From: Ignavibacteriota bacterium
GTDB lineage: Bacteria > Bacteroidota > Ignavibacteria > UBA10030
Reading direction: 5' to 3'
Length of the DNA stretch: 44,581 bases
Assembly (NCBI GenBank): GCA_003142475.1
Contig: PLMK01000048.1
Coordinates: 31,784 to 76,364 of the forward strand
Shown here: piece after piece, positions 43,027-44,581 of the stretch
How the letters are laid out: each line of letters begins with the position of its first letter
Position numbering within the stretch: position 1 is the first letter of the stretch
The notes under the pieces: model-generated
Database searches by the model: none
What the model saw: the letters and a program-made list of their open reading frames with translations, nothing else
Told to the model about the DNA's origin: nothing
Translations under genes and position numbers: made by a program

Positions 43027-44292
43027 CTACTTGAATTGAAAATATATCAATGCAATAGCAGCAGCGCTCATCAGCATGAGCGCTATTGAACCGAGAACAT
43101 TTGACAATCTCTTATTAGTAAATTCCCCCATTACTTTTTTGTTGTTACCAATGTGCATAATGACAGCAATCATGACTGGCGCTGTTAATCCATACAAAAC
43201 AGCAGTGTAAATAAGCGCCTGTATTGGACTTATACCGAGAAACTCTAGTAACAATCCAACAATGAGCGACACAATAAGTGTAATGTAAAACCCTTTGGCT
43301 TCGTGAAATTTTTTGTCTAACCCTTCCTTCCAATGAAAAGTCTCAGCTAAAATATATGAAAGTGAACCAGCCAAAACAGGTATTGCTAAAAAACCTGTGC
43401 CGATGACACCGACAGCGAAGAGTAAATACGTAAGTTTACCTGTCAATGGTTCTAATGCTTTTGCGGCTTGCCCTACCGTATCGATTTGTCTGATACCCGC
43501 CTTATACAATACTGCGCCCGTCGTAAGGATGATGAAGAACATAACAAGGTTTGAAAATAGCATTCCGAAATCGATGTCCATTTTCATGTTATCTAAAATT
43601 CGTTTATTGATGATGATTTTTTTATGGTTATGGGAAATGTCTTCCGCTTCCATCGTGGCTTGCCAAAAAAACAGGTAAGGAGAAATAGTGGTACCGAGAA
43701 TAGCGACAAGTATCTCAAAAAAAGCTTTGTTGAAATGAATAGTTGGGATAAAAGTACTTTTCAGTACTTCCACCCAATCCGCATGCACCAAGAACGGAAC
43801 TACGATATACAATAATAATGAAAGGCAAAGCCATTTTAATACCGCAGCAAGTTTTTGATATGGGAATTTGATAATACAGGAAACAAGCAAAACCGTAAAT
43901 AATATGCTGAACGCAAAAGATGGAATTTGAGGTATAAGTAAATTGGCAACGGCTCCCATTGCCTGTATGTCTGCGCCTATATTGAGTGTAATGGCAGGAA
44001 AACTAAACAACGCCATGAGATAGAGAATACTTTTTGGATATTTCTTTTTTAGTGTTGCTGTCAATCCCTCTTGAGTTACCATACCGATTCGTGCACACAT
44101 CTCCTGCACAGCAGCCATGAGAGGGAACGTGATTATTGCAATCCAAAGAGTCGCAAAACCAAAACCAGCGCCTGCCTGGGAATATGTTGCAATCCCCGAA
44201 GGATCATCATCGCTTGCGCCTGTAATAACTCCAGGACCAAGCATGCGCCAGGTTTTTTTAATTCTTGCCGAAATTTTTGCGGCTCTATTCAT
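43027..44292 (-). CDS. NRAMP-family divalent metal transporter with non-canonical metal-site motifs
   Basis: Inner-membrane transporter of 421 residues with about eleven helices. The N-terminal LGPGVITGASDDDPSGIATYSQAG and TM6 region GTTISPYLFFWQATMEAEDI place it in the NRAMP/SLC11 family. In canonical Mn2+/Fe2+ carriers TM1 has DPGN and TM6 has MPH; here these read DPSG (30-33) and SPY (204-206), so the metal-selecting Asn and Met are lost. Such changes occur in NRAMP relatives that move other ions (for example Mg2+), so Mn2+ transport should not be assumed. Start ATG at 44292; the gene upstream (the truncated permease) is on the same strand, 53 bases away. Confidence 0.9.
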   Translation of the reverse strand: MNRAAKISARIKKTWRMLGPGVITGASDDDPSGIATYSQAGAGFGFATLWIAIITFPLMAAVQEMCARIGMVTQEGLTATLKKKYPKSILYLMALFSFPAITLNIGADIQAMGAVANLLIPQIPSFAFSILFTVLLVSCIIKFPYQKLAAVLKWLCLSLLLYIVVPFLVHADWVEVLKSTFIPTIHFNKAFFEILVAILGTTISPYLFFWQATMEAEDISHNHKKIIINKRILDNMKMDIDFGMLFSNLVMFFIILTTGAVLYKAGIRQIDTVGQAAKALEPLTGKLTYLLFAVGVIGTGFLAIPVLAGSLSYILAETFHWKEGLDKKFHEAKGFYITLIVSLIVGLLLEFLGISPIQALIYTAVLYGLTAPVMIAVIMHIGNNKKVMGEFTNKRLSNVLGSIALMLMSAAAIALIYFQFK

Positions 44293-44345
44293 TACGTAAA
44301 ATAATTTTGATTAAAATGCGGCGAGCATGATACTTAATAGCATTT

Positions 44346-44581
44346 CTATTCCCGAGCCAGCGCCTCGATGGGGTCGAGTTGTGCTGCTTTTCTGGCCGGA
44401 AGATAGCCAAAGATGATACCCGTCAGAGAAGCACACGCGAATGCAATGATGATCGGTGCAACAGTGAATATCACGCGCCAACCTGCAATAGCGGAGGTAG
44501 CTAAGCCGCCGCCAATGCCGACGAAGATACCCAAGAGGCCTCCAATAAAACAGACCATCACGGCTTCGGTAAGAAATTGAA
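44346..44581 (-). CDS. ABC transporter permease of the MacB/FtsX type, 5' part outside the window
   Basis: The frame is open to the end of the window, so only the last 77 residues are seen: QFLTEAVMVCFIGGLLGIFVGIG, then two membrane segments and GIIFGYLPARKAAQLDPIEALARE. This is the characteristic C-terminus of MacB-like permeases (QFLxEA, GYxPARKAAxLDPIEALR), which export lipoproteins, peptides or drugs with an ATPase partner and an adaptor. The rest of the gene and its partners lie outside the window. Confidence 0.92.
   Translation of the reverse strand, partial: QFLTEAVMVCFIGGLLGIFVGIGGGLATSAIAGWRVIFTVAPIIIAFACASLTGIIFGYLPARKAAQLDPIEALARE

Overview
The window (about 44.6 kb, mostly around 40-45% GC) looks like chromosomal DNA of a Gram-negative bacterium in the Bacteroidota/Chlorobi/Ignavibacteria neighbourhood. 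This is inferred from a type IX secretion (Por) C-terminal tail with the NYPNPFNPSTTI signature at about 31.9 kb, a DUF4292 lipoprotein, an Mla-type MCE system, RND/TolC efflux and many TPR lipoproteins. Both ends cut genes: a metal-binding ABC lipoprotein/periplasmic protein at the left and a MacB/FtsX-type permease at the right.

Layout. 1-5.3 kb is a metal-homeostasis block: zinc/manganese ABC binding protein and permease, a His-rich NifX-like protein, then (after an SDR on the other strand) feoA-feoB and a small Cys-rich zinc-ribbon protein. 5.4-12.6 kb is mostly housekeeping: a Yip1 membrane protein, a two-TM protein, a cNMP/GAF histidine kinase, rdgB, radA, a CpoB/YbgF-like lipoprotein and an ATP-grasp ligase. 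12.7-16.5 kb is a tightly overlapping three-gene operon: TPR lipoprotein, DUF4292 lipoprotein and an EnvC-like coiled-coil/LytM protein whose metal site looks degenerate. tRNA-Pro and a tiny membrane protein follow. 17.4-21.5 kb holds the most unusual locus: a 900-residue cytosolic protein built of about eleven copies of a TPR-like/coiled-coil unit, followed by a TonB-type protein with related units on its cytoplasmic side. 21.6-28.0 kb is a complete TetR-TolC-adaptor-RND pump operon with a visible palindrome upstream of tetR. 28.3-30.6 kb encodes both subunits of an NfnAB-type flavin-based electron-bifurcating transhydrogenase.

30.9-35 kb is an eroded accessory region: tRNA-His, tRNA-Glu, the C-terminal part of a serine recombinase running into tRNA-Glu, a severed type IX tail, a secreted protein of unknown function, a second type IX tail remnant, a frameshifted secreted-protein gene, a C39-peptidase-like pseudogene and a SnoaL-like protein. 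35.2-38.3 kb has a radical-SAM protein and three small unknown genes. 38.8-39.7 kb is a YihY/BrkB protein with clearly higher GC than its surroundings. 39.9-42.3 kb is mlaE-mlaF-mlaD. The right end carries a small membrane protein, an NRAMP-family transporter with non-canonical metal-site motifs, and the truncated permease.

Together the genes describe envelope maintenance (Mla, LytM/EnvC, lipoprotein factors, TonB, RND efflux), metal uptake (Zn/Mn, Feo, NRAMP) and a ferredoxin/NAD(P)H-linked anaerobic-type metabolism. No CRISPR array, rRNA, complete IS element or prophage was seen. All functional names come from reading motifs by eye; no database search was possible.
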